This document shows, piece after piece, positions 1-8,176 of a stretch of DNA of 53,078 nt (positions within the stretch are counted from its first letter, which is position 1; each line of letters opens with the position of its first letter). The translations under genes were made by a program, and so were the position numbers. This DNA comes from Bordetella parapertussis (GTDB lineage: Bacteria; Pseudomonadota; Gammaproteobacteria; Burkholderiales; Burkholderiaceae_C), in NCBI GenBank assembly GCA_945901125.1, contig CAMDKD010000017.1, positions 1 through 53,078 on the forward strand, given 5' to 3'. The notes under the pieces were generated by a model. That model saw only the letters and a list, made by a program, of their open reading frames with translations. It was not told the DNA's origin and did no database searches.

Positions 1-411
1 TTTGAAGACATTCCCACAGCCATGTATTGGGCGGTCGTCACCTTGGCCAGTGTGGGTTATGGCGACATCACCCCCATCACCCCTGCGGGGCGTTTGTTGA
101 CAGTATTGTTGGCCTTGGTTGGCATTGGTGTGTTTGCCATTCCGGCCGCCATCATGTCGTCGGCCTTCACAGACCAGCTCCGTGTAGAACGAGAAGCATC
201 TTTGAAAGAACAGCAGCCCACAGACCACCCTGAGCTTCATCCTGCTTTGCTGCAAAGCAATGCCGACTATGCGCTAGCGCGTTACCGAACCTTGTTAAGT
301 CAAATGCGCGAATTGGCGGCTTTGAGCGACCACGCCCAAATCAGCCAACGCCTGGCCGATGAGGGCTTGTCCGATGAGCGTCAGGTCTGGCAAAGCCTGA
401 AAAAGCGCTGA
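1..411 (+). CDS. Potassium channel protein, C-terminal part (5' end outside window)
   Basis: The reading frame is open from the first base and ends at the TGA at 409-411, so the N-terminus lies upstream. Near the visible start is a selectivity-filter motif (residues SVGYGDITP), the hallmark of tetrameric K+ channels. It is followed by one hydrophobic helix (the pore-lining inner helix, about residues 28-55 of the visible part) and a charged cytoplasmic tail of about 80 residues. It is probably a voltage-gated-like ion transport protein of the inner membrane, but the voltage-sensor helices cannot be seen. The tail shows no recognisable RCK/TrkA domain. It converges on the next gene with a single base between the stop codons. 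Confidence 0.85.
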   Translation, partial: FEDIPTAMYWAVVTLASVGYGDITPITPAGRLLTVLLALVGIGVFAIPAAIMSSAFTDQLRVEREASLKEQQPTDHPELHPALLQSNADYALARYRTLLSQMRELAALSDHAQISQRLADEGLSDERQVWQSLKKR

Positions 412-412
412 T

Positions 413-2188
413 TCAGCGCAGCGTCACGGCCTGCATCAACGCTTGAAAAGCTTGCACGGCCAACTGCATATCGTCTGCGGTGGTGCATTCCAGCGGGTTG
501 TGACTGATGCCTTGGTTTTCCCCGCGCACAAACAACATAGCTTGCGGCATCAAGTCGTGTAATTTCATGGCATCGTGCCCGGCACCGCTTGGCATGCGGT
601 GTACCGGCAGTCCCAGTGCCTGGACCACTGCTTCCCAGCGTTGTTGTAAACCTGTGTCGCTAGGTGCTGCGGCGGCTCTGACGGTTTCTTCTAACCGGAA
701 CTGCAAGCCACGTTTTTCACACACCGCAGTCAGTTGTTTCAATATGTCTTGCGCCATGGCGTCGCGTTGCGCGTCAGTGGGTGCGCGCATGTCCAGGCTG
801 AAATGACAATTGCCCGGCACCACATTGATGGAGCCTTGCGGGACATTGAGCATGCCGACGGTGGCGACCGAGTCGCCATCGGCCCGGGCGCGCTCTTCCA
901 CATACACCGCCCATTCAGCAAAGCCGGCCACTGCGTCCTGGCGCTGGTTCATGGGACTGGTGCCTGCGCGGCTTGCCGTTCCGCTGATCTCTATGAGGTA
1001 GCGCACGCTGCCGTTAATGGATGTCACAACACCTAATGGCAGGTTCAGGCTTTGCAACACCGGGCCTTGTTCAATATGCACTTCAACAAAGCCCAGGTAG
1101 TTCGACGGGTCGCGCTGTATGGCGGGTATATATGCCGGATTCAGACCGGCCTGTTGCATGGCCTGGCGCATGCTGACGCCATTTGCATCGATTTGATCCA
1201 GCCATTCTTGACGAAAGCTACCGGTGAGCGCGCTGGACGCCAGGAAAGTGGCTTTGTAGCGCTGGCCTTCCTCTTCGGCAAAAGCAACCACTTCCAGGCC
1301 AATATTCAGCCGTTTGCCCTCGCGCACGAGTTCGCGCACACAGGCCATAGGCACAAAAATACCCAAGCGTCCATCGTATTTGCCGCCATTGCGTACCGTG
1401 TCGTAATGGCTGCCGGTCAACACATAACGCGCACCCGGGCGCGCCGGGTGGTAGCGCCCGACCACATTGCCTACCGCATCAATGCATACTTCATCAAAAC
1501 CGCAGGCGCGCATGCCAAGCACCAGCGTTTGCGCACAGGCCTGATGGGCGTGCGTGAGATAGCTGACACTCAATTCGCCTTTTTCGGCAAATCCCGGGTC
1601 GCTGAACTGAGCCAGCCATTCGTGCCAGTCCCAGACTTCTGCGCCGGTGACGGGATAGGTATGGGATTTATCGTTCAGACGGGTTTCCGCCATCCGGTGA
1701 ATCTGGCGCAAACACTCTGCAAATTCGACTGAGGTGGACGCATGCAAACGGCGGCTGAGTTCATTCAGCATTGTTTGCGGCGGCAGGCCCTGTCCGCGGG
1801 GGCCGCGCTCATCGATGACGAAAGCCCAGCCGAAGCGTTCCAAGTAAGCGGTGTTCAATGCTTTTAATTGCGAGGCTTGCTTTGGCGTGGCTTGCCACAG
1901 CCCGGTTTGAGCTTCGGGTGTCAAGTCGGTTGAAGGCTCGACCGTCAGCAGCGGATGGGCTTTGATCAAGGCCAGTTGCTGTTCGTGACCAGCCTGTGCC
2001 ACGCTGTCGGCCAGTGCCCATTTCAGATGCGCCAGACTGAGAAACGGACGATGCGCTAACGCTGCCTGTGCCACCCAAGGGCTTTGCCCGTACAAACCCT
2101 CCAGCCATTGAAGAGCGTTTTTGTCATCGGCTCGGTTCAGCCATTCCAGCGTGAAACCGGATCGGGCGTTTGTGTGTGGCACTGTCAT
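413..2188 (-). CDS. Fused OHCU decarboxylase (UraD) / allantoate amidohydrolase (AllC)
   Basis: A 591-residue protein joins two purine-catabolic enzymes. Residues about 12-172 resemble 2-oxo-4-hydroxy-4-carboxy-5-ureidoimidazoline decarboxylase: the active-site-type KAHPLL (H78) is followed by NTAYLERFGWAFVI. Residues about 185-591 are an M20-family amidohydrolase of the allantoate/N-carbamoyl type. Metal ligands are visible as GSHYDT (H261, D263), D272 in the NGGKYDG segment, the AEEEG cluster (about 304-308) and VEVHIEQGP. The expected reactions are OHCU to S-allantoin and allantoate to ureidoglycolate plus ammonia in the cytoplasm. The allantoinase that should act between them is not in this window. 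The gene lies 13 bases after the lipoprotein gene; no clear Shine-Dalgarno precedes the ATG, so coupling is possible. Domain calls are strong; exact substrates are inferred. Confidence 0.9.
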   Translation of the reverse strand: MTVPHTNARSGFTLEWLNRADDKNALQWLEGLYGQSPWVAQAALAHRPFLSLAHLKWALADSVAQAGHEQQLALIKAHPLLTVEPSTDLTPEAQTGLWQATPKQASQLKALNTAYLERFGWAFVIDERGPRGQGLPPQTMLNELSRRLHASTSVEFAECLRQIHRMAETRLNDKSHTYPVTGAEVWDWHEWLAQFSDPGFAEKGELSVSYLTHAHQACAQTLVLGMRACGFDEVCIDAVGNVVGRYHPARPGARYVLTGSHYDTVRNGGKYDGRLGIFVPMACVRELVREGKRLNIGLEVVAFAEEEGQRYKATFLASSALTGSFRQEWLDQIDANGVSMRQAMQQAGLNPAYIPAIQRDPSNYLGFVEVHIEQGPVLQSLNLPLGVVTSINGSVRYLIEISGTASRAGTSPMNQRQDAVAGFAEWAVYVEERARADGDSVATVGMLNVPQGSINVVPGNCHFSLDMRAPTDAQRDAMAQDILKQLTAVCEKRGLQFRLEETVRAAAAPSDTGLQQRWEAVVQALGLPVHRMPSGAGHDAMKLHDLMPQAMLFVRGENQGISHNPLECTTADDMQLAVQAFQALMQAVTLR

Positions 2189-2201
2189 GGAGGCAAATGT
2201 T

Positions 2202-2999
2202 TTATTTTTGACCTTCAGTCAGCGTATCCAATTGGAAACGGCCGCTGTCATGCCATAGCCAAGTTTCGGTATAGGTCACGTTGCGCAATTTGACAGGTGC
2301 CGGATAAGGCCCGGCACTCAAAATCAGGTTTTCAATTTCCTGCGTGACATCGGCATGCCTGGGTGCGCGCCACCAGGTGATTTTTAAGACTTGTCCTTTG
2401 GGTCCGACCACCACGTCCACCACACCGACCGCCTTGAGCAGAGGCGGCAGTTTGCCTTTGTAAATGCGGTGTGAATAGTGATGGTACAAATGCCGCGCTG
2501 CGTCCTGGCGGTAGTCATTCGGGTCTGTCGCCAAAGATTGCAAAACAGGCGCAACCTCCGTGCTCGCAGGTGGAACCGGCGCTGGAGCCGGTGGCGGTTT
2601 CGGCGCAGGTGCCGGCGGGGGTGGTGGTGCTACTGGTGTGGGCGCAGGTATTGGCTGTGGCGGCTGAACTGATGCGGGCGGTGCAGGCGGGGGCGTTGGT
2701 GCAGGCGGGGGCTTAGGTGCCGGTGTCGGTGTCGGAGCAGGCGCAGGGGCAGGGGCAGGGGCAGGGGCTGGTTTTGCCGGTGTGTCTGGTGTTGAAGGAG
2801 CGGGGGCGGCAGGCGGGACAACCACAGGCTGAGGCGGGGCAGGTAGAGTTGGCGTCGACATCGGCGGCTTACCCATGGGTTTATCAGCCTGAGGTTTTTT
2901 TTCCGGCGCAGGTCTTTCTATCAATGACACCACGGCACAGCCTGTCAGCTGAAACACCAGGACCAAACCGGCATAGGCATAAAAACGGGCAAGACTCAT
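2202..2999 (-). CDS. Pro/Ala-rich lipoprotein with TonB-C-like end
   Basis: The 265-residue product begins with a signal peptide ending in a lipobox (LTGC, Cys about 21). Then comes a very long Pro/Ala/Lys-rich linker (about residues 28-145), suited to spanning the periplasm or cell wall, and a folded C-terminal domain of about 110 residues. That domain (segments such as VGVVDVVVGPKGQVLKI and NLILSAGPYPAP) resembles the TonB C-terminal fold, so a tethering or energy-coupling role is possible but unproven. There are no ExbB/ExbD partners nearby. The start is supported by ACAGGAG seven or so bases upstream of ATG. The linker DNA carries a tandem hexamer repeat. Function unknown. Confidence 0.75.
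   Translation of the reverse strand: MSLARFYAYAGLVLVFQLTGCAVVSLIERPAPEKKPQADKPMGKPPMSTPTLPAPPQPVVVPPAAPAPSTPDTPAKPAPAPAPAPAPAPTPTPAPKPPPAPTPPPAPPASVQPPQPIPAPTPVAPPPPPAPAPKPPPAPAPVPPASTEVAPVLQSLATDPNDYRQDAARHLYHHYSHRIYKGKLPPLLKAVGVVDVVVGPKGQVLKITWWRAPRHADVTQEIENLILSAGPYPAPVKLRNVTYTETWLWHDSGRFQLDTLTEGQK
2740..2768. repeat. Tandem GGGGCA hexamer inside the lipoprotein linker
   Basis: Four to five near-perfect copies of a 6-bp unit (GGGGCA on the plus strand) encode alternating Ala-Pro on the minus strand. A whole-unit gain or loss would keep frame and change linker length by two residues. Confidence 0.8.
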
Positions 3000-3166
3000 G
3001 ACGCTCCTGTGGTTTTATTCTTTGACGCGTATTGTCAGCGCGTTGTTTGTTTATCGCCTGTATCGCATTGCGTACTTGCGTTGAGCGCGAATTTAGCATT
3101 TTCAAGCAGACCAGGTATTGCTGGGATTGGCGGCTTGTCTAATGCCTATAAGCTAGGCTGCCGGTA

Positions 3167-3526
3167 TCAGGGTGCAGGAGCTGCCAGCGCCGGGGCAGCG
3201 GTATCTGCCGGGGGCGTCTGGTTTCTGAGTTTTTTCTCGTAAGCCTGCAAACGTTTTTCCCGCTGCGCCAGGTAAGCTTGGTATTCCTGCATCATTTGCT
3301 GCTTGTGCGCTTGCTTTTGTGTTTCTATGCGGGCGTCCTGATGGAACTTCAATTTATCGTTATAAATGGCTTGGGCCAGAAAAGCAGCAGCACCTTTGTT
3401 GAGCAATTTCCAGACGGCCCAAGCTATGACCAATGGAAAAAACACCACTGACGCAAACATCAACCACAGACTTTCGGGACTGTTGGCGGTGTCTTTCAGG
3501 TATTTGCTGACGTCAGAAGCTTGCAT
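3167..3526 (-). CDS. Small membrane protein of unknown function
   Basis: The 119-residue protein has one clear membrane helix (about residues 20-42, LWLMFASVVFFPLVIAWAVW). It is followed by a basic, Gln/Lys/Glu-rich stretch likely to form a coiled coil (about 60-102) and an Ala/Pro-rich tail. I recognise no family. It is transcribed in the same direction as the lipoprotein downstream but separated by about 170 bases in which I see no clear feature. A weak GAAAG precedes the ATG. It is real by length, amino-acid composition and position, but its function cannot be stated. Confidence 0.65.
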   Translation of the reverse strand: MQASDVSKYLKDTANSPESLWLMFASVVFFPLVIAWAVWKLLNKGAAAFLAQAIYNDKLKFHQDARIETQKQAHKQQMMQEYQAYLAQREKRLQAYEKKLRNQTPPADTAAPALAAPAP

Positions 3527-3605
3527 GATTGGCTTTCAAAGGATATCGAAATAAGCATCGGCAGCAAACGCTTGAACTTGAGCCCATCCGTTATCCTTAA
3601 CTTCT

Positions 3606-4925
3606 ATGATTTCTCATCCCGACCCCCACCAAAACCCGAAAGCGTTTTTACGCCATTTGTTTGACACTGCGGTCGCGCGCGCCCAGCCTTTGCTGAATAT
3701 GCCGGGATTGCTGCCGCCACCGCCGCGCGGAAGAACCATTGTGCTTGGCGCGGGCAAGGCGGCAGGCGCCATGGCGCAGGCTTTGGAACACCTGTGGCCT
3801 GCTGATGCGCCTTTGGTCGGACTGGTGGTCACGCGCTACCACCACACGCCGCCGCGGCCCCAGGGTTTGCGCCAGCGAATTGAAGTGGTGGAAGCGTCCC
3901 ACCCGGTGCCGGATCAGGCCGGCATGGATGCTTCCGCGCGTTTGCTGGCGCTGACCCGGGGCTTGAGCGCAGATGATTTGGTCATTTGTCTGATTTCCGG
4001 CGGCGGTTCTTCACTTTTAACCATGCCGGCTCTGGGCCTGACGCTGGCCGACAAGCAGCGCATCAACCGCGAATTGCTGGCTTGTGGCGCGCCGATTGGC
4101 GAGATGAACACCGTGCGTAAACACCTCTCGCGCATCAAAGGCGGACGATTGGCCGCGGCTTGTCACCCGGCGCAGGTGTTGACCTTGACCATCAGCGATG
4201 TTCCCGGCGATGACCCGGCGGTGATCGCCAGCGGCCCGACCGTGCCGGATGACACCACTTGCGATCAGGCTCTGATTTTGCTAGACAGGTACGGCATACA
4301 GATTCCAGCGACGGTTCGCGCAGCGCTGCAAGACGGTTCATTGGAAACACCTAAACCGGGTGACACGGTTTTCACAGGGCATCAGGTGAAGATGATGGCC
4401 ACGCCCATGCAATCCCTGCAAGCAGCGGCGGATGCTGCACGCGCCGCAGGCTTGAATGCATACATTTTGTCAGATGAAATCGAGGGTGAATCGCGTGAAG
4501 TTGCCAAGGTTCATGCGGCGCTGGCCAGAGCCTCCGCACGCGGACAAGGGCCGTTTCAAAAACCGTGTGTGATATTGAGCGGCGGCGAAACCACGGTCAC
4601 CATCCGCCCGCAGACACCTGGTTTTCCCAAAGGACGGGGCGGTCGCGCAGGAGAGTTTTGTTTAGGTTTGGCCACGGCTTTACAAGGACAAGAGGGTGTG
4701 TGGGCGTTGGCCGCAGACACAGACGGTATAGACGGGGTTGAGGACAATGCCGGCGCTCAGGTGACGCCGGACAGTTTGCAACGCTGTGAACAACTCGGTT
4801 TGAAACCCGCCGCATTTGCTGACCGCAATGACAGCTACCGTTTGTTTGAAGCTTTGGGCGATCTGGTGGTCAGCGGCCCGACGCACACCAATGTGAATGA
4901 CTTGCGGGCATTATTGGTGCTCTAG
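3606..4925 (+). CDS. Glycerate 2-kinase (GckA/TtuD, MOFRL family)
   Basis: The 439-residue protein matches the glycerate kinase/putative hydroxypyruvate reductase family in length and layout: an N-terminal DUF4147-type domain with a glycine-rich segment (VLGAGKAAGAMAQALE) and the conserved ISGGGSSLL, KHLSRIKGGRLA and ISDVPGDDPAVIASGP blocks. The C-terminal MOFRL domain contains LSGGETTVT and ADTDGIDG. It would phosphorylate D-glycerate with ATP, feeding glyoxylate-derived carbon into glycolysis. This fits ureidoglycolate/glyoxylate formed from allantoate, although the genes are on opposite strands. It stands alone and converges on the toxin gene with two bases between them. Historical annotations as hydroxypyruvate reductase are possible but less likely. 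Confidence 0.9.
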   Translation: MISHPDPHQNPKAFLRHLFDTAVARAQPLLNMPGLLPPPPRGRTIVLGAGKAAGAMAQALEHLWPADAPLVGLVVTRYHHTPPRPQGLRQRIEVVEASHPVPDQAGMDASARLLALTRGLSADDLVICLISGGGSSLLTMPALGLTLADKQRINRELLACGAPIGEMNTVRKHLSRIKGGRLAAACHPAQVLTLTISDVPGDDPAVIASGPTVPDDTTCDQALILLDRYGIQIPATVRAALQDGSLETPKPGDTVFTGHQVKMMATPMQSLQAAADAARAAGLNAYILSDEIEGESREVAKVHAALARASARGQGPFQKPCVILSGGETTVTIRPQTPGFPKGRGGRAGEFCLGLATALQGQEGVWALAADTDGIDGVEDNAGAQVTPDSLQRCEQLGLKPAAFADRNDSYRLFEALGDLVVSGPTHTNVNDLRALLVL

Positions 4926-4927
4926 TT

Positions 4928-5347
4928 TCATTCGCCCGACGCGTTCAATACTTTCACTTGCAAGCCCGGCATACCGGCAAAATCTTTGCCATTGAGTGTC
5001 AAAAGTACGTAGCTGTTTTCAATGGCTTGAGCGGCTATCCAAAGGTCGTTGTACCTGGGACGCGGTGATTTGCCCGCTTGTTTTAAAGAAGCGCACAGCA
5101 ACCCGAATGCCTCGGCGGTATGTTTTGAAATATCAAGCATCGGGCTGCTCTCAATCTGACGAAAAAATGCGGCGCGGCGAGCGCGTTCTGCCGGATCTGC
5201 ACAGGCATGAACGCCAAAGCTGAGTTCGCCCAAAGAGACGACCGAGGTAATGACGGGTGCGACCCCGGTGGCATCAATCAGTGCTTGTTTTGTTATCTGT
5301 CCGGCTGCCAGTGCGACCCAGATGCAACTGTCCCAAATCACTCCCAT
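4928..5347 (-). CDS. VapC-type PIN-domain toxin (ribonuclease)
   Basis: The 139-residue PIN-domain protein carries the acidic residues expected of a metal-dependent RNase: D6 (MGVIWDSCIW), E41 (LGELSFG), D101 (YNDLWIAA) and D122 (LNGKDF). It would act in the cytoplasm by cutting a specific RNA when not bound by its antitoxin. Its ATG lies inside the end of the upstream antitoxin gene (10-base overlap), typical of co-translated toxin-antitoxin pairs. All four acidic positions are present, so the toxin looks intact. Confidence 0.88.
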   Translation of the reverse strand: MGVIWDSCIWVALAAGQITKQALIDATGVAPVITSVVSLGELSFGVHACADPAERARRAAFFRQIESSPMLDISKHTAEAFGLLCASLKQAGKSPRPRYNDLWIAAQAIENSYVLLTLNGKDFAGMPGLQVKVLNASGE

Positions 5348-5595
5348 GGGTTTGCCACACTGTCGTCAAATCCCTGTTTGCTGTCATTCAGCCATTCATC
5401 GGCTTGTCCAGGACTCAACAAGGGCAGCTTGATACCGGCCAGTACCTGCGAAGCAGTTATGCTGAGAAGCGGCGGGCTGAGCCGGGCGATCAAGGCGTTG
5501 TTGCGGGAAATACCCAGGGTCTGCCCGCGACTGGTCACTTTGTCGAGTATGTCACTGGTGTTGCGGGCCAGTTCGGTTGCGCTGACTGTGTCCAT
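5338..5595 (-). CDS. VapB/Phd-YefM-type antitoxin
   Basis: The 85-residue protein has a Phd/YefM-like N-terminus (TVSATELARNTSDILDKV, then a GQTLGISRNNALIARLSP strand), the part that binds operator DNA. A short C-terminal tail rich in acidic and aromatic residues should wrap the toxin. It precedes and overlaps the PIN toxin gene, the usual order. The AT-rich stretch directly upstream (5596-5640) is the natural place for an autoregulated promoter, but I cannot define an operator. There is no good Shine-Dalgarno at the chosen ATG. The exact antitoxin family is less certain than its role. Confidence 0.82.
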   Translation of the reverse strand: MDTVSATELARNTSDILDKVTSRGQTLGISRNNALIARLSPPLLSITASQVLAGIKLPLLSPGQADEWLNDSKQGFDDSVANPWE

Positions 5596-5754
5596 ATCAT
5601 GTAAAGTATGTATTGATGCGTATATTATGCATTTTTAATGGCGATAGTCAAACCAAAGCTTGGGCTGCGGGGGAATGAGCCGATTGAACTTCTGCGCTTT
5701 ATTCGGCAAGATGAGCCTCAATGCCGATGGGCAACAAACAAACAGGGCAAAAGC

Positions 5755-6597
5755 ATGACTAGTTTTTCCAGACCCATGGTCATGACCGAGCGGCAGCGCC
5801 GTTTCAGGGAAACCTACCGCGCCAACATCAGCCCTTTTTACAACGGCTTGCTGCATGTGGGCGTCATGTACACGGTCGGCATCAGCCTGCTTGTGTATTG
5901 CTTTGATCAGCTGGACCTTGCCACTTGGGCCTGGTTGATGGTGTTGCCGGTCGCAGTCGCAGGTAATTTCGGCGAATGGGCCATGCACAAATACGTGATG
6001 CACCGGCATATCGATGTGTTTGCGCTGCGCGCCATTTATGACCGCCACACCCGCCAGCACCACCAGTATTTCACTGACACTGATTACACCATAGACAGTG
6101 TCAGGGAGTTTCGCATTGTGTTTTTTCCGTGGCGTGTGCTGACGGTGCTAGGCCTTGGCGGCGGTGCGGTGGCACTCGTCTGCGCTTATGTGTTCGGTGC
6201 GAATGCGGGCTACATCGCTTACATGACGGTGATCGGCCACTATGTGTTGTACGAGACTTTTCACTATTGCTGCCACATACAGGAAAACGCTTTTGTGCGG
6301 AACATGCCTTTCATCAACACCATACGCCGGCACCACGCAGCCCATCACAATCTGGGCATCATGATGCATAAAAACATGAACCTGACGTTTCCGCTGGCAG
6401 ATTGGCTCATGGGTACCAGCGATGTCAAGCGTTCATTGCTCGGTACTTTGTTCAACGGCTTTGACGAATCGCACATAGACCCGGCACTCAAACCCTTGAT
6501 AGAAAAATTTCGTGACGGCCAAGTGCAGCAAAACAGTGCAAGCTTGGATGGGCCTTTGCTTAACGAGCAGGAGAGGGCGGCGCTGGGCGGTGCTTAA
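5755..6597 (+). CDS. Fatty acid hydroxylase/sterol desaturase-superfamily membrane protein
   Basis: The protein (280 residues from the chosen ATG) has two or more membrane segments and the histidine clusters of di-iron membrane hydroxylases: HKYVMH (78-83), HTRQHH (about 98-103), HYCCH and RRHHAAHH. These bind the diiron centre that inserts oxygen into a lipid or carotenoid-like substrate. The substrate is unknown. An upstream in-frame ATG at 5638 lies in an AT-rich divergent promoter region without a Shine-Dalgarno and would add 39 non-conserved-looking residues, so I prefer 5755. The stop codon is directly followed by the ATG of the ABC ATPase (TAAATG), suggesting joint translation. Confidence 0.83.
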   Translation: MTSFSRPMVMTERQRRFRETYRANISPFYNGLLHVGVMYTVGISLLVYCFDQLDLATWAWLMVLPVAVAGNFGEWAMHKYVMHRHIDVFALRAIYDRHTRQHHQYFTDTDYTIDSVREFRIVFFPWRVLTVLGLGGGAVALVCAYVFGANAGYIAYMTVIGHYVLYETFHYCCHIQENAFVRNMPFINTIRRHHAAHHNLGIMMHKNMNLTFPLADWLMGTSDVKRSLLGTLFNGFDESHIDPALKPLIEKFRDGQVQQNSASLDGPLLNEQERAALGGA

Positions 6598-8175
6598 ATG
6601 AGCAAGACTTCTTACTTTGGTTTGGCGTCTGATGTATTGAATTCAAGCTCACGGCCAAGCAACTCCGCTTTGCTTGAATTGCGCGACATCAGCAAGCGCT
6701 ATCCCGCTGTGCTGGCGAATGACCGTGTGTCATTGCAGGTGATGCCGGGTCAGATTCACGCCATCCTCGGCGAAAACGGCGCCGGCAAATCCACCTTGAT
6801 GAAAATCATTTACGGCGCGGTGCAGCCAGACCAGGGCGATATCCGCTTTGACGGCAAGCCGGTTCACATCCGCAATCCGCAGCAAGCCAGGGCTTTGGGC
6901 ATTAGCATGGTGTTCCAGCATTTCAGTTTGTTTGATACCTTGAGCGTGGCGCAAAACGTCTGGCTGGGTCTGGATAAATCGCTGTCACTGGCCGAGGTCA
7001 GTCGCCGCATTCGAGACAAAGCTGTGGCCTATGGTCTTGACTTGGAGCCGGACAGGCCGGTGCACACGCTCAGTGTCGGTGAAATGCAAAGAGTGGAAAT
7101 CATTCGCGCCTTGCTCTGCGAACCCCGTTTGCTGATTCTGGATGAGCCCACCTCGGTGCTGACGCCGCAAGCAGTTGACAAGCTGTTTTCCGTCTTGCGC
7201 CAACTTGTCGCCGAGGGTTGCAGCATTTTGTACATCAGCCATAAGCTGCATGAAATCCGCGCGCTGTGCACGCATTGCACTGTGCTGCGCGCAGGCAAAG
7301 TCACGGGTGAGTGCGATCCGCGGGCGCAAAGCAATGCGTCGCTCAGTCAAATGATGATTGGCAGCGAACCGCCTGCGCTGGTTCACAGTCAACGCACGCC
7401 CGGACAACTGGTGCTGAATGTCAGTCAACTCAGTCTGACTTGCCTTGACCCGTTTGGTACGCGTTTGTCAGCAGTCGATTTGCAAGTTCACGCAGGTGAA
7501 ATCGTCGGTATAGCCGGTGTCTCTGGTAACGGTCAACGTGAATTGCTGTATGCCTTGAGCGGTGAAGACACACGCGCAACTTCGGACAGTATCTGTTTGA
7601 GCGGGCAGGCGGTGGGAAACCAGGGGCCTTTGCAGCGCAGGGCACTGGGCTTGCATTTTGTGCCTGACGAGCGACTCGGGCGCGGTGCGGTGCCGACTTT
7701 AAGTCTGGCGCATAACCTATTGCTCACGCGCAGCGAAGCCGTCAGCGGTTCAGGTTGGATCAATATGTCTGCACTGTATGAGCAAGCGCAAGCCATCATT
7801 GCCAAATACCAGGTCAAAGCCGGTGGTCCGCAGGCGCCGGCCCAGTCTTTGTCCGGCGGCAATTTGCAAAAGTTCATCGTCGGACGTGAGATAGATGCCA
7901 ACCCTAAACTGTTGATCGTTTCGCAGCCGACCTGGGGCGTGGATGTCGGTGCGGCAGCGCAAATCCGCGCCGCACTGGTGGCATTGAGGGACGCAGGTTG
8001 CGCGGTGCTGGTGGTCAGCGAAGAGCTGGACGAATTGTTCGAACTCTGCGACCGCATGCACGTGATGGCACAGGGCCGCTTATCGCCTTCTTTGACCCGA
8101 TCCCAGGCGACGGTGGAGAAGATCGGCAGTTGGATGAGCGGTTTGTGGTCAGACACTGAAAGCTTAGTGAACTGA
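6598..8175 (+). CDS. ABC transporter ATP-binding protein, purine nucleoside/BMP type
   Basis: The 525-residue tandem ATPase has two ABC domains, as in nucleoside (YufO/NupA-like) and sugar importers. The first domain is canonical: Walker A GENGAGKST (58-66), signature LSVGEMQR and Walker B LLILDEPTS. The second has a degenerate Walker A (GVSGNGQR), signature LSGGNLQK and LLIVSQPTWGVDVG in place of a classic Walker B, the pattern usual in this family. It would power uptake through the two permeases downstream. The start is contiguous with the preceding hydroxylase stop, and the first permease begins one base after its own stop. Nucleoside specificity is inferred from the permeases and the BMP lipoprotein. 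Confidence 0.92.
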   Translation: MSKTSYFGLASDVLNSSSRPSNSALLELRDISKRYPAVLANDRVSLQVMPGQIHAILGENGAGKSTLMKIIYGAVQPDQGDIRFDGKPVHIRNPQQARALGISMVFQHFSLFDTLSVAQNVWLGLDKSLSLAEVSRRIRDKAVAYGLDLEPDRPVHTLSVGEMQRVEIIRALLCEPRLLILDEPTSVLTPQAVDKLFSVLRQLVAEGCSILYISHKLHEIRALCTHCTVLRAGKVTGECDPRAQSNASLSQMMIGSEPPALVHSQRTPGQLVLNVSQLSLTCLDPFGTRLSAVDLQVHAGEIVGIAGVSGNGQRELLYALSGEDTRATSDSICLSGQAVGNQGPLQRRALGLHFVPDERLGRGAVPTLSLAHNLLLTRSEAVSGSGWINMSALYEQAQAIIAKYQVKAGGPQAPAQSLSGGNLQKFIVGREIDANPKLLIVSQPTWGVDVGAAAQIRAALVALRDAGCAVLVVSEELDELFELCDRMHVMAQGRLSPSLTRSQATVEKIGSWMSGLWSDTESLVN

Positions 8176-8176
8176 T

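Noticed and set aside
1052..1732. Long open frame (226 codons) on the plus strand inside the UraD/AllC fusion gene
   Set aside because: It is the antisense shadow of a gene with clear catalytic motifs; its own product has no recognisable domain.
7850..7960. Degenerate second Walker motifs in the ABC ATPase as a sign of a broken gene
   Set aside because: The LLIVSQPT form with an intact signature is normal for the second half of nucleoside-type tandem ATPases.
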